Assembly: GCA_014799785.1 (NCBI GenBank)
Contig: JAAVHI010000019.1
Location: 42,789 to 106,788, forward strand
Length of the DNA stretch: 64,000 nt
Direction of reading: 5' to 3'
Source: Ruminococcus sp.
Lineage (GTDB): Bacteria; Bacillota; Clostridia; Oscillospirales; Ruminococcaceae
The notes under the pieces are model-generated. The model was not told the origin of the DNA. It saw nothing but the letters and a program-made list of their open reading frames with translations, and ran no database searches. The position numbers were made by a program, and so were the translations under genes. This document shows, one piece after another, positions 10,490 through 20,763 of the stretch. Position 1 is the first letter of the stretch; each line of letters begins with the position of its first letter.

Positions 10490-11872
10490 ATGGATAATAA
10501 AAATGAAAAAATGGCTGCGCTTCCCGTAAGAAAACTGATGCTCTCAATGGGGATACCCATGATAGTCTCAATGGTTTTGCAAGCTGTATACAACATTGTG
10601 GACAGCGCATTTGTATCGAATATGGCGCAGGGCGGCGAGAACGCTCTGAATGCGCTGACGCTTGCGTTTCCGCTTCAGATACTTATGGTTGCGGTCGGTA
10701 TCGGTACAGGTGTGGGAGCTAATGTCCTGATTGCAAAAAGCCTTGGTCAGAACGATGGCAAAACTGCCTGTAAAACCGCTGGAAACACTATTTTTCTTGG
10801 AGCTGCGATCTATATAATTTTTCTTCTGTTCGGAATTTTCGGAGCGGAAATTTATATAAATTCGCAAACGGACAACAGTGTTATTTCCGAAATGGGAACG
10901 GAATATTTACGAATTTGCTGCGTGCTGTCGTTCGGTATGTCAATGTTTGCGGTTTTTGAAAAAATGCTTCAGGCTGCGGGACATTCTATGTGTTCAACGA
11001 TCGCGCAGATCTTGGGAGCGGTCACAAATATAATACTCGATCCGATCTTTATTTACGGACTTTTGGGATGTCCCGAAATGGGAGTAAGGGGAGCGGCTTA
11101 CGCCACCGTTATAGGTCAGATAGTATCGTTTGCCGCGGCGCTGATCTTTCATCTGAAATTCAATAAGTCGATTCGCATAAAGCCGCGCGATCTCAAGCCG
11201 TCACCGAGAATTATCGGTATGATCTATTCGATAGGCTTTCCCGCAATTATTTCTCAGGCGCTGATATCAATTATGACTTACGGTATGAATATAATTCTTA
11301 AGGACATAGGCGAAAATATGGTCACGGCTTACGGACTTTACTATAAGATACAGCAATTCCTGCTGTTTGCGGCATTCGGAATGAGAGACGCAATTACTCC
11401 GATAACGGCGTTCAGCTGCGGTATGGGCGACGAAAACCGTATTAAGGACTGCGTAAAATTCGGACATTTGTTTACAGCGGTAATTATGCTTGCGGGCTGT
11501 GCCGCGCTTGAAATATTTGCCGTACCTTTTTCGGAGGTTTTCGGACTTTCGGGAGAAACTCAGGCGCTCTGCATAAGCGCGCTCCGTATAATCTCTGTCG
11601 GACTGGTTTTTGCAGGAATAAACATAGCGTTTCAAGGAATTTTTCAAGCTGTGGGAAGCGGAATGGGTTCCCTTGCAGTTTCGGTTTGCAGACAGCTTTT
11701 GTTCGTTTTTCCGTTCGCAATAATTTTTGCACATATTGCAAAAATGAATTACGATCTTAACTGGCTTTTGTGGGCAGTGTTTCCCATTGCCGAAATATTG
11801 ACTGCTGTCGTAGCAGTGCTGATTTTTATGAAATTATTTGCGAAAAAAACTGCTGTCGGAAATAATAATTAA
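10490..11872 (+). CDS. MATE family efflux transporter
   Basis: 12-TM MATE-type sequence (PVRKLMLSMGIPMIVSMVLQAVYNIVDSAFVS...). Confidence 0.93.
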   Translation: MDNKNEKMAALPVRKLMLSMGIPMIVSMVLQAVYNIVDSAFVSNMAQGGENALNALTLAFPLQILMVAVGIGTGVGANVLIAKSLGQNDGKTACKTAGNTIFLGAAIYIIFLLFGIFGAEIYINSQTDNSVISEMGTEYLRICCVLSFGMSMFAVFEKMLQAAGHSMCSTIAQILGAVTNIILDPIFIYGLLGCPEMGVRGAAYATVIGQIVSFAAALIFHLKFNKSIRIKPRDLKPSPRIIGMIYSIGFPAIISQALISIMTYGMNIILKDIGENMVTAYGLYYKIQQFLLFAAFGMRDAITPITAFSCGMGDENRIKDCVKFGHLFTAVIMLAGCAALEIFAVPFSEVFGLSGETQALCISALRIISVGLVFAGINIAFQGIFQAVGSGMGSLAVSVCRQLLFVFPFAIIFAHIAKMNYDLNWLLWAVFPIAEILTAVVAVLIFMKLFAKKTAVGNNN

Positions 11873-11893
11873 ATTCAGAAATTATCAAAGAAG

Positions 11894-11951
11894 TACCGAT
11901 CAGATCTGACTGTGCAATATGCGCATCGGATTTGACCGGTATTTTATTTTC
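11894..11951 (+). terminator. Intrinsic terminator after MATE gene
   Basis: TACCGATCAGATCTGA / TCGGATTTGACCGGTA stem then TTTTATTTT. Confidence 0.8.
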
Positions 11952-12052
11952 GACAAATTTTGCAGGATACGGTCCCTTGCTCTTAGAAAAGTTATGTCCG
12001 AAAGCTTGTGTGCATATCTTAGCGGTAAAAAATCTTTGAGTACTGGTTTTTA

Positions 12053-12081
12053 TTGACAAGTTTGCGGCAATATGATATAAT
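12053..12081 (+). promoter_or_regulatory. SigA-type promoter
   Basis: TTGACA - 17 bp - TATAAT. Confidence 0.8.
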
Positions 12082-12123
12082 TAAAGCAGAGTATTCAATA
12101 AAAACTGAAAGGAGATTTTTAAT

Positions 12124-12900
12124 ATGGCTGTTTCCGATTTTGCAAAGCAGTATCATGAAAAAATGTTTCCGAATCAGATTTCAAAATTAATTGAGAGCGA
12201 TCCCGAATTTATTGAGCTTTTTGATAATTTTGCCTTTGACGAGGTTATAAATATGCCCGAAATAGGCGGAAAAGAGATTGACGGCAGAACACGGCATATG
12301 GCGGTCTTAGCGACGCTTCTCGGATGTCAGGGCATTGATGAGTTTGCGGCGATGCTTCCTGCGGCAATGAATTTCGGCGTTACGCCTGTGGAGATCAAGG
12401 AGATCACCTATCAGGCTGTTGCTTATCTCGGTATAGGTCGGGTTTTACCGTTTCTGAATGCGGTGAATGAATTTTTTGAAGCAAACGGGATATCGCTTCC
12501 TTTGGAAGGCCAGGCGACCGTTACGGCTGAAACCCGCCGCGAAGCGGGAACCCAGGCTCAGGTCGATATTTTCGGCGAAAATATGCGGGATTTCTGGAAA
12601 TCGGGTCCCGAAGAAAGCCGTCACATAAATCTGTGGCTGGCAGGAAACTGCTTCGGGGATTACTACACAAGAAAAGGTCTTGACTATTCGGAAAGAGAGC
12701 TTATCACATTTTGCTTCCTTGCGGCGCAGGGAGGGTGCGAACCCCAGCTTACAAGTCATTCCGCGGCTAATATGCGCATCGGAAACGACAAGCTGTTCCT
12801 GATAAAGATAATATCCCACTGTTTGCCCTTTATAGGATATCCCAGAAGTCTCAACGCGTTAAGATGCGTAAACGAGGCGGCAAAGTCTTTTGAACAGTAA
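12124..12900 (+). CDS. Carboxymuconolactone decarboxylase family protein (two AhpD-like halves)
   Basis: TRHMAVLATLLGCQGIDEFAAMLPAAMNFGVTPVEIKEITYQAVAYLGIGR, repeated as SERELITFCFLAAQGGCEPQLTSHSAANMRIG. Confidence 0.85.
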   Translation: MAVSDFAKQYHEKMFPNQISKLIESDPEFIELFDNFAFDEVINMPEIGGKEIDGRTRHMAVLATLLGCQGIDEFAAMLPAAMNFGVTPVEIKEITYQAVAYLGIGRVLPFLNAVNEFFEANGISLPLEGQATVTAETRREAGTQAQVDIFGENMRDFWKSGPEESRHINLWLAGNCFGDYYTRKGLDYSERELITFCFLAAQGGCEPQLTSHSAANMRIGNDKLFLIKIISHCLPFIGYPRSLNALRCVNEAAKSFEQ

Positions 12901-12931
12901 ACCTGAATAAATCGAAAAGGAGAGCGACAAT

Positions 12932-13510
12932 ATGGATACTAAAAGAAAAAATTATGTCAGAAATCTTACTCTTGCGGCAATGTTTCTGGCGATAGGCTTG
13001 CTTCTGCCGTTCCTGACGGGACAAATCAAGCAGATAGGAAATATGCTTCTGCCTATGCACATTCCCGTAATTTTGTGCGGACTTATCTGCGGCTGGCAGT
13101 ACGGTCTTGGAGTAGGATTTGTTCTGCCTCTTTTGAGGTATGCTATGTTTGGTATGCCGATACTTTTCCCGACGGGTATATCTATGGCGTTCGAGCTTGC
13201 CGCTTACGGCTTCACTGTCGGACTTCTGTACTCCATCTCACGCTGGAAATGCGTTGTTGCACTGTACCGCTGCATGATAATCGCAATGCTGGCTGGACGG
13301 GTAGTATGGGGTATCGTGCAAACTATCCTGCTTGGCGTCGGAGAAAATGGCTTTACACTTGAAATGTTTATAGCGGGAGCTTTTCTCAAAGCTATTCCGG
13401 GAATAATTTTGCAGCTTATTCTTATTCCTGCCATTATGATAGCCCTGAACCGAACGGGACTTGTCCGGTTTACAAACAATCCCGCTCCTGTTGAAAATGC
13501 GGAGAATTGA
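12932..13510 (+). CDS. ECF transporter S component
   Basis: LTLAAMFLAIGLLLPFLTGQIKQIGNMLLPMHIPVILCGLICGWQYGLGVGFVLPLLR, multi-TM S-component pattern. Confidence 0.85.
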   Translation: MDTKRKNYVRNLTLAAMFLAIGLLLPFLTGQIKQIGNMLLPMHIPVILCGLICGWQYGLGVGFVLPLLRYAMFGMPILFPTGISMAFELAAYGFTVGLLYSISRWKCVVALYRCMIIAMLAGRVVWGIVQTILLGVGENGFTLEMFIAGAFLKAIPGIILQLILIPAIMIALNRTGLVRFTNNPAPVENAEN

Positions 13511-13512
13511 TC

Positions 13513-14073
13513 ATGGAAAAAAATATCGCCGCGGTTCTGCGTGAAATTGAAAGTCGGAAACAACCTTTGATTATAGCTGTTGACGGCAGATGCGCTTCGG
13601 GAAAAACCACATTTGCGGCTGCTCTGGAAAAGGAGATCGGCTGTGCCGTGATACATACAGACCACTTTTTTCTCCGTCCCGAACAGAGGACGGAGGAACG
13701 TCTGAACGAGGCCGGAGGCAATGTGGATTATGAAAGGCTAAGGGAAGAGGTAATGCTTCCGCTTTTGGAGGGAAAGCCTTTTTCATACCGAAAATTCGAC
13801 TGCGGGGAAATGAAGCTGTCCTCCGAGATAGAGGTGAAGTCGACTGCCGTTACGGTGGTCGAGGGTTCTTACAGCTGCTGTCCCGCGCTTTGGGACTTTT
13901 ACGGTCTGCGTATCTTTTTCACCGTCGATCCGCAGGAACAGCTTCGGCGCATACTGCTTCGCAACGGAAGCGAGGCTGCCGTACAGTTTCGTGAACGTTG
14001 GATACCGATGGAGGAAAAATATTTTGCCGCCTGCAAAATACGGGAGCGGTGCGACCTTGTGTTCGGTACATAG
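13513..14073 (+). CDS. Uridine kinase-like P-loop protein
   Basis: VDGRCASGKTTFAAALEKEI Walker A; HTDHFFL; VVEGSYSCCPAL. ATG 13513 overlaps the upstream stop. Confidence 0.82.
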   Translation: MEKNIAAVLREIESRKQPLIIAVDGRCASGKTTFAAALEKEIGCAVIHTDHFFLRPEQRTEERLNEAGGNVDYERLREEVMLPLLEGKPFSYRKFDCGEMKLSSEIEVKSTAVTVVEGSYSCCPALWDFYGLRIFFTVDPQEQLRRILLRNGSEAAVQFRERWIPMEEKYFAACKIRERCDLVFGT

Positions 14074-14150
14074 CAGGGTAGAACTCTGCTTGACGCTGAA
14101 AACAGTTATTGAGCCTGATTCGGACAAATTTAAAAAGCTGGTTGGTTTGT

Positions 14151-14813
14151 ATGAACGTTACAATAACATACGTGGATTTGTCAAGGCCGTTTGCGGAATA
14201 CGAGAAATATCTGCCGTTAGTTTCAGCAAAAAGACGTGAAAGAATATCGCGGTTTAAAATTGAAAAGGATAAAATAATATCATTGTTTACCGAATTGCTT
14301 ATTCGGAGTGAAATATCACAGCAGCTTGGCATTTCTTTTTCCGAAATAGATTTTGAATACGGCGAACATGGAAAACCGTATATTTTAAACAACAGGAACT
14401 ACTGCTTTTCTGTTTCGCATTCGGATAACTGCATTGCATTTGCGGGAGGAATGTTTCCGATCGGCATTGATGTGGAACGTGTTTCACACAGAAATATGAA
14501 GATAGCAAAGCGGTTCTTTACAGCTGACGAGTGCAAAGCAATTGAGGAAAGCAACGAGCCTGAGGAGACTTTTTATAAGGTCTGGACGTCCAAGGAAGCG
14601 TACGTGAAAATGCTTGGCGCGGGACTGTCAAAATCCTTTAGGTCATTTGACATTGCAGATAAAAGCCTTGGCTGCCGTTTTGCGACAAAGCGTCTGCCCG
14701 AGTTTATGCTGACAGTATGTACGGAAAAAATAAGCGGCGACGAAATAATTATAAATGAAACAGACGCTGGAAGCTTACTGAGTAAATGTCAGCGTAAATG
14801 TCAGCGGCCATAA
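14151..14813 (+). CDS. 4'-phosphopantetheinyl transferase, Sfp type
   Basis: FSVSHSDNCIAFAGG, IGIDVERV, FYKVWTSKEAYVKMLGAGLS. Confidence 0.92.
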   Translation: MNVTITYVDLSRPFAEYEKYLPLVSAKRRERISRFKIEKDKIISLFTELLIRSEISQQLGISFSEIDFEYGEHGKPYILNNRNYCFSVSHSDNCIAFAGGMFPIGIDVERVSHRNMKIAKRFFTADECKAIEESNEPEETFYKVWTSKEAYVKMLGAGLSKSFRSFDIADKSLGCRFATKRLPEFMLTVCTEKISGDEIIINETDAGSLLSKCQRKCQRP

Positions 14814-14819
14814 AACTAA

Positions 14820-14864
14820 AAGACCCAAAAAGACCTCGTGAGAAGTCCTTTTGGGTCTTGTTTT
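14820..14864. terminator. Bidirectional terminator between convergent genes
   Basis: AAGACCCAAAAAGAC...GTCCTTTTGGGTCTT hairpin with a T-rich right flank. Confidence 0.8.
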
Positions 14865-14882
14865 GATTAGCAACAGCCGAAA

Positions 14883-16544
14883 TTATTTTACTAAGCCGCT
14901 GTTATTGATAGCCGAAACCAGAGCGTTTATAGAAGCAACGATGATGTCAGTATGTGTTCCCGTTCCCCAGAATACGCCGTTTTCCGTTTCGATACCTACA
15001 TAAGCTGCCGCCTCGGAGCTTGAGCCGTGTTCAAGAGCGTGCTCCTTGTAGGTGGTGATGGTGTAATTTATTCCCAGTGCGTCCTTTACAGCGTTTGACA
15101 CAGCGTCAAGACGTCCGTTTCCGTTAGCTTCACGGGTGATGATCTTTCCGTTGTATGCAACGTTCACTGTAGCGGTAATGCCGTTTTTCTGAGCATAGTG
15201 AGCTTCGTCCACCTTAAAGAAGTCGGTTTTGTTCAGATAGCGTTTGCGGAATATCTCGTTGATCTCGTCGGGCATAAGCTCCTTGTGAGCGTGGTCGGAA
15301 ACGCTCTTTACCGCGTAGCCGAAGTCCTCGCGCATTTTAGGAGGCATATCTATGCCGAATTTCTGTTCCATGAGGTAGCCGATACCGCCCTTGCCCGACT
15401 GGCTGTTTATGCGGATAACGTCTCCCTCGTACTCTCTGCCCACGTCCTTGGGGTCGATGGCGAGGTAGGGGACAGTCCAGTGAGGAGGCTTCTTTTCCTC
15501 CAGCCATTTCATGCCCTTTGCGATAGCGTCCTGGTGCGAGCCTGAGAATGCCGCAAACACCAGCGCGCCGCTGTATGGCTGACGCTCGTAGACGTGCATA
15601 CGGGTGAGCTTTTCGTACACCTGTGTAATCTCGTTCATGTTGGAGAAATCAAGCTCCGGGTCAACGCCGTGAGTAAACATATTCATGGCAAGCGTTACAA
15701 TATCAACGTTTCCGGTACGCTCGCCGTTGCCGAAAAGCGTTCCCTCAACACGGTCAGCGCCCGCAAGCAGACCCATTTCCGTATCCGCAACCGCGCAGCC
15801 TCTGTCGTTGTGGGGGTGGAGGGATACGATAATATTCTCACGGTTTTTCATATGCTTGCACATATACTCGATCTGACAGGCGTAAACGTGAGACATACTT
15901 TCCTCAACGGTTACAGGCAGGTTTATGATGACCTTGTCGTCAGCGGTCGGCTGCCATATGTCGATGACAGCGTTGCATATTTCCAGAGCGAATTCGGGTT
16001 CAGTACCGGTAAAGCTTTCGGGGCTGTACTCAAAGCGGAAGTTTCCTTCGGTTTTCTCGCGGTACTCCTTGCAGAGCTTTGCACCGAAGGTTGCAATGTC
16101 AATAATTTCCTGTTTGGACTTTTTGAACACCTGCTCGCGCTGTGCGACAGATGTACTGTTGTAGAGGTGTACAACGGCGTTTTTGCAGCCCTTTAACGCT
16201 TCAAAGGTTTTTGCGATGATATGCTCGCGGCTCTGGGTCAGCACCTGAACGGTAACGTCGTCGGGAATGAGGTTTCTCTCGATCAGAGCGCGGCAGAAAG
16301 CGTACTCGGTCTCGCTTGCGGCGGGGAAGCCGATCTCGATCTCCTTGAAGCCCACCTTAACGAGACAGTTCCAGAATTCCAGCTTTTCCTCTAAGGACAT
16401 GGGTATGATCAGTGCCTGATTTCCGTCGCGGAGGTCAACGGAGCACCATACGGGAGCTTTTTTCACGCTCTCGTTCCTTACCCAGTCATAGCAGGGTTCG
16501 GGAGGCATAAAATAGCGTTTTTCGTAGCGGTCAAAGTTCTTCAT
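14883..16544 (-). CDS. leuA: 2-isopropylmalate synthase
   Basis: MKNFDRYEKRYFMPPEPCYDWVRNE; SVDLRDGNQALIIPMS; SLHPHNDRGCAVADTEMG; NGERTGNVDIVTL. Confidence 0.96.
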   Translation of the reverse strand: MKNFDRYEKRYFMPPEPCYDWVRNESVKKAPVWCSVDLRDGNQALIIPMSLEEKLEFWNCLVKVGFKEIEIGFPAASETEYAFCRALIERNLIPDDVTVQVLTQSREHIIAKTFEALKGCKNAVVHLYNSTSVAQREQVFKKSKQEIIDIATFGAKLCKEYREKTEGNFRFEYSPESFTGTEPEFALEICNAVIDIWQPTADDKVIINLPVTVEESMSHVYACQIEYMCKHMKNRENIIVSLHPHNDRGCAVADTEMGLLAGADRVEGTLFGNGERTGNVDIVTLAMNMFTHGVDPELDFSNMNEITQVYEKLTRMHVYERQPYSGALVFAAFSGSHQDAIAKGMKWLEEKKPPHWTVPYLAIDPKDVGREYEGDVIRINSQSGKGGIGYLMEQKFGIDMPPKMREDFGYAVKSVSDHAHKELMPDEINEIFRKRYLNKTDFFKVDEAHYAQKNGITATVNVAYNGKIITREANGNGRLDAVSNAVKDALGINYTITTYKEHALEHGSSSEAAAYVGIETENGVFWGTGTHTDIIVASINALVSAINNSGLVK

Positions 16545-16592
16545 GACAAATCTTTCCTTTCTTTTTTGCGGGAGAGGCAGATGAGTTGCAAT

Positions 16593-16882
16593 AAAAAAAG
16601 CTCTCATCTCCGTCTCATACGAGACCTAAGAGATGAAAGCGTAAGCTTCCACGGTACCACTCTTGTTCGGACAAAGTCCGCACCTCACCGCATCTCAATC
16701 TTTGGGATATCCAATGCGTATCTCTGTAACGGGAGAACCCGTTCCAACCTACTTGCAAAAGCTTTCAGCGGACTGCTCAAGGACGAGTTATAACCAAGCA
16801 GCTTTGCCGTCTTGCACCAAGCGGCGGCTCTCTGAAAAAGCGGTTCGGCTTTTGTTCCTGTCGATGCATTTGAATATTACAA
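16593..16882 (-). ncRNA. T-box riboswitch leader of leuA (presumably Leu specific)
   Basis: Minus strand carries AAGAGTGGTACCGTGGAAGC (T-box) and terminator stem GCTTTCATCTCTTAGGTCTC...GAGACGGAGATGAGAGC-TTTTTTT immediately upstream of leuA. Confidence 0.92.
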
Positions 16883-16887
16883 TGAGC

Positions 16888-16916
16888 ATTATACCATGGA
16901 AATTTTTATTTGTCAA
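16888..16916 (-). promoter_or_regulatory. SigA promoter of leuA T-box leader
   Basis: On minus strand: TTGACA - 17 bp - TATAAT. Confidence 0.85.
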
Positions 16917-16941
16917 GGGGTAAATTAAAAAAAATATAAAA

Positions 16942-17682
16942 TCAAACGGAATTTTTGTCAGAACAATACGCCGAAACAGCTTTTGCGGCAAATTCGGCAG
17001 TACCATCTCCGCCTGCTTTATCGATGTTCCGCTTCATTCTTTCGTCGCCGACGTACATCTGTCCCAAGCCGCTCAGTATCTCGTCGGTGCAGGTGTAGTA
17101 ATTATCGGTGATGAATTTTTGCAGCCCGGCGATTTTTTCACGTGCTTCCTTGCTTTCCGGAGCGAGGTGCTTTACCGTACCAATATCCGCAAAAATATCC
17201 ATAAGCTTTTGGGCGGTGTCTTCAAGCTCGGCAGGGGATTTGTCCGTGACCCTTGCTTCGTATTCTTCATACGCTTTTGTGCCGCCCAATTTCGCCTTGA
17301 CCTCCGCTTTATAGCTGTCGATCTCGTCGCTTTTGAAAATATCAAAATTCATATTGTTAACTCCTTTTTCACGAATTTTGCAGGCAAATGATATCAATTC
17401 TCCGATACGTTTTTTCTGCATCTCCAGCAGCTTTATCTGCCGATTTAATGCTTCGTCGTAATCAAAATCGGGAGCGTCGAGAATATCACGTATTTCCTTC
17501 AGGGAAAATCCGATTTCACGGAACATCAGTATGCTGTGCAGACAGCGCAGAGCCGTATCGTCATACAGCCTGTAACCCGCCTTGGTCAGCTGTGTCGGTT
17601 TCAGCAGACCGATCCTGTCGTAATGGTGAAGTGTGCGCACACTTACGCCCGTTCGTTTGCTTACTTCGTTTACCGTGTACAT
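16942..17682 (-). CDS. MerR family regulator with TipAS-like domain
   Basis: MYTVNEVSKRTGVSVRTLHHYDRIGLLKPTQLTKAGYRLYDD; C-terminal TipAS-like domain. Confidence 0.92.
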   Translation of the reverse strand: MYTVNEVSKRTGVSVRTLHHYDRIGLLKPTQLTKAGYRLYDDTALRCLHSILMFREIGFSLKEIRDILDAPDFDYDEALNRQIKLLEMQKKRIGELISFACKIREKGVNNMNFDIFKSDEIDSYKAEVKAKLGGTKAYEEYEARVTDKSPAELEDTAQKLMDIFADIGTVKHLAPESKEAREKIAGLQKFITDNYYTCTDEILSGLGQMYVGDERMKRNIDKAGGDGTAEFAAKAVSAYCSDKNSV

Positions 17683-17850
17683 TTTACCGCTCCTTTCTCC
17701 TGCATTATCTATTATAAAGTATGACGATAGGGGAGAGTCAATGAAATAATTATAAACAATATTTTGAAAAACTGCAAATGTAAATGTCGAGCTTTTACTT
17801 ATTGACATACAGTATTATAAATCATTTCTGCAAAAAATTTGAAAAAACAC

Positions 17851-17879
17851 TTGCAAACGGGAAAAAAGTGTGGTATAAT
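17851..17879 (+). promoter_or_regulatory. SigA promoter of ffs
   Basis: TTGCAA - 17 bp - TATAAT. Confidence 0.75.
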
Positions 17880-17897
17880 ATTAAACACTTAGCGGAT

Positions 17898-18030
17898 TTA
17901 TCCGATATATAGGTGTGCGGGCCCTGTGCAACGGAACACCGTGAACCATGTCAGGCGGGGAACCGAGCAGCATTAAGCGGAACGTTTCGTGTGCCGCAGC
18001 AAGCCTGCACACCTATGTACCGGATATATT
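17898..18030 (+). ncRNA. ffs: Signal recognition particle RNA (small bacterial type)
   Basis: GTGAACCATGTCAGGCGGGGAACCGAGCAGCATTAAGCGG apical domain; ends pair (ATATAGGTGTGCGGG / CCTGCACACCTATGTA); next to dnaX-ebfC-recR as in many Firmicutes. Confidence 0.9.
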
Positions 18031-18051
18031 TTATTTTCAGGGTGATGAGCT

Positions 18052-19005
18052 ATGCGCGAAAATTTCAACAGACGCCTGCCAAGCCTGTGGGACAGATTTT
18101 CCGCATTTATTGTCAGGATAATTCCATGGCTGGCGGCGCACATCTTTCTGGGACTTTGCATAGGAAGCCTGTATGCTATTAGGGTGTACGGCGTGAAGAA
18201 TGCCGAAGAATATTATTTTCCTCCGATAGTATTCGGCGCTGTGGCTGCACTTATCGGGGGCTGGGCATATTATTCATTTGGACGGGTCAAGTCTGAGTAC
18301 GAAATCAACAGGCTGGGCAATTTTGACAGGGCATTGGTTTTTGGTTACTTTTCCGGCTCGGACGCAAAGCTTCTGCGCGAAGCTGTCATTGATATGCATT
18401 TGTCCGACCTTAACGGTGCGCTTGAAAAATTCAAGTGGCTTGAGGAAAAAGAACTTCCCGACGACAAGCGCTCAGTGCTGTGCTTCTATATGGGACGCTG
18501 CTATCAGCTTATGGGATATCCCTCAAACGGCGTGAAATACTTTCAGGAAGCTTTGGATAAGGGATTGAAGCTCAGCGATACATATCTGCTTACGGCACGG
18601 TGTCTTACCCAGAACGGCAGATTTGACGACGCTCTGGAGTGTTACAACGCTTTGCTTGAAAAGGACTGCTATTTTGATTTTATCTACACGGATATGGGTA
18701 TCGCCTGTCTCAAAAAGGGCGACGGCGAAAAGGCTCTGGAGTATTTCACCAAGTCCGTTGACGAGGGGAAAAATTATTCATTTGCGCTGGGAGGCTGCTC
18801 TCTGGCGTACTTGCAGATGAAAGATCTTGACAAAAGCAGGGAATACTACCGTAAAGCCCTGACCTGCAACATGGACGACGTAAACGGCTTTAAGATATTC
18901 TACTGTAATATTGCGGAAGCGGTGGGTCTGCTTGACGAGATCGACCCGCAGATGAAGCTTCGTTCCGATACTGGATTTGGGCAGGGAGACGAAATTATAA
19001 GGTGA
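18052..19005 (+). CDS. Membrane-anchored tetratricopeptide repeat protein
   Basis: N-terminal TM segments then TPR units (GDGEKALEYFTKSVDEGKNYSFALGGCSLAYLQMKDLDKSREYYRKAL). Confidence 0.8.
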   Translation: MRENFNRRLPSLWDRFSAFIVRIIPWLAAHIFLGLCIGSLYAIRVYGVKNAEEYYFPPIVFGAVAALIGGWAYYSFGRVKSEYEINRLGNFDRALVFGYFSGSDAKLLREAVIDMHLSDLNGALEKFKWLEEKELPDDKRSVLCFYMGRCYQLMGYPSNGVKYFQEALDKGLKLSDTYLLTARCLTQNGRFDDALECYNALLEKDCYFDFIYTDMGIACLKKGDGEKALEYFTKSVDEGKNYSFALGGCSLAYLQMKDLDKSREYYRKALTCNMDDVNGFKIFYCNIAEAVGLLDEIDPQMKLRSDTGFGQGDEIIR

Positions 19006-19027
19006 TCAAAAAAGGAGCGATCAGGAT

Positions 19028-20659
19028 ATGTATAAGGCGCTGTACAGAAAATACCGTCCGTCTACCTTTGACGACGTTGTTTCCCAGCCCCATATCACAA
19101 CTACGCTGAGAAATCAGATAGTTTCGGGAAAGACCGCTCACGCTTACCTTTTCACAGGCTCGCGCGGCACAGGAAAAACCTCCTGCGCGAGGATACTTGC
19201 AAAGGCTCTGAACTGTCTGCACCCCGTTGACGGAAATCCCTGCCTTAAATGCGAGATATGCCGCGACGCGGACGATAACGCTCTTTCGGACATAATTGAG
19301 ATAGACGCGGCTTCAAACAACGGCGTGGACGATGTCCGCGACCTGCGGGATGGTGCGGTCTACACCGCGGAAAGATGTAAATACAGAATTTATATAATCG
19401 ACGAGGTTCATATGCTCACCAAGGAGGCGTTCAACGCGCTTCTGAAAATTATGGAGGAGCCGCCTCCTCACGTTAAGTTTATTCTCGCAACAACCGAGAT
19501 ACACAAGGTTCTGCCGACAATTCTGTCACGCTGTCAGCGGTACGATTTCCGCAGGATACTTCCCAAGGACATCACCGATCGGCTTTTGTATGTTGCCGAG
19601 CAGGAAAATATCTCCTTAGACCCGGAAGCCGCCGAGCTTATCGCAAAAACAGCCGACGGAGGCATGAGAGACGCGCTTTCCCTGCTTGACCAGTGCATTG
19701 CTTTTTCCGAGAACGTTACTCTTGATATTGTTTCGGGAGCGGCGGGTATCGCGGGACGCGAACCTGTTTTCGAGATACTTGAAGCCGCCGCGGACTGCGA
19801 CGCCGCAAAAGCTATTGGCGTTGTGGACAAGCTTTATGGTATGTCAAAGGATATGCAGAAGCTTTGCGATGAGCTTATCGCGCAGTTCAGAAATGTGATG
19901 GTGGCAAAGGCTGTACCCGAAAATCTGGACTTGCTTGTGTGTATGCCAAGCGAGCTTGAAAAAATAAAGGCTTTAGCGGAACGGCTTTCTATTGAGGATA
20001 TCATGCATAAGCTGGAAATTCTCCAGTCCTGTAACGAGCGTATCGCAAGGGTAAGCTCCAAGCGGGTGGAGATGGAGATGTGCCTGATAAAGCTTTGTAC
20101 GGCACAAAGTCCCGCTTCGGGAGGCGGCGCGGCAAATACCGAGCTTCTGGCTAAAATAGATATGCTCGAACAGCGCATTGCGGCTCAGCCGATACAAAGC
20201 GGACGTGCGGTACAGACGGAGCAAGCCGTTCAGCCTGCACAAACTGCACAGGCGGCACAGCCATCAAAGCCGCAGTATTCTCCCAAACAGCAGGCGGAGA
20301 CGGGCGATCTGTCTAAGATGAAGCCGGAAGATTTCGTGAACGAGGACAGGTGGCAGGATATCCTTGAAAAATTCGCGGAAATATGTCCGTCGGTAAACGG
20401 CGCGCTGAACGGCTCTTACGCTGTAAAGGGCGGCGGCTATATGCTGATCTATACCGAAAACAGCTTCTTTTTACAGCTCCTGCGGAACAAGGAAAACGCC
20501 GCAAAGCTTCAGGAGGCGATAAAGCTTGTTACGGGCAACGTTTTCTCGATAAGGGCGAAATGCATTGCTCCTGCGGAAAGCAGCGGGGACAAGCTTCAGG
20601 GTGTTCTGCAAAAGGCGAGAGACAATAATATTCCCGTTGACAGCGAGGGCGGTCAATAA
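19028..20659 (+). CDS. dnaX: DNA polymerase III subunit gamma/tau
   Basis: MYKALYRKYRPSTFDDVVSQPH; GSRGTGKTSCARILAKALNC; IDEVHMLTKEAFNALLKIMEEPP. Confidence 0.97.
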   Translation: MYKALYRKYRPSTFDDVVSQPHITTTLRNQIVSGKTAHAYLFTGSRGTGKTSCARILAKALNCLHPVDGNPCLKCEICRDADDNALSDIIEIDAASNNGVDDVRDLRDGAVYTAERCKYRIYIIDEVHMLTKEAFNALLKIMEEPPPHVKFILATTEIHKVLPTILSRCQRYDFRRILPKDITDRLLYVAEQENISLDPEAAELIAKTADGGMRDALSLLDQCIAFSENVTLDIVSGAAGIAGREPVFEILEAAADCDAAKAIGVVDKLYGMSKDMQKLCDELIAQFRNVMVAKAVPENLDLLVCMPSELEKIKALAERLSIEDIMHKLEILQSCNERIARVSSKRVEMEMCLIKLCTAQSPASGGGAANTELLAKIDMLEQRIAAQPIQSGRAVQTEQAVQPAQTAQAAQPSKPQYSPKQQAETGDLSKMKPEDFVNEDRWQDILEKFAEICPSVNGALNGSYAVKGGGYMLIYTENSFFLQLLRNKENAAKLQEAIKLVTGNVFSIRAKCIAPAESSGDKLQGVLQKARDNNIPVDSEGGQ

Positions 20660-20763
20660 CAAATACTATAACGCAAATCACCCGAAAGGGTTTGATACAG
20701 TAGAAAATGCTCACCGTCGGGGCTGCGAAGCAAAATCTAAAACGGCGGAGAAAGGTCAAAAAA

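Noticed and set aside
14109-14813. Sfp-type transferase as a sign of an NRPS/PKS cluster
   Set aside because: No NRPS, PKS or carrier-protein genes in the window; probably serves primary fatty-acid synthesis or a cluster elsewhere.
15594-16196. 200-aa plus-strand ORF inside leuA
   Set aside because: Antisense to a confident leuA; no recognisable domain.
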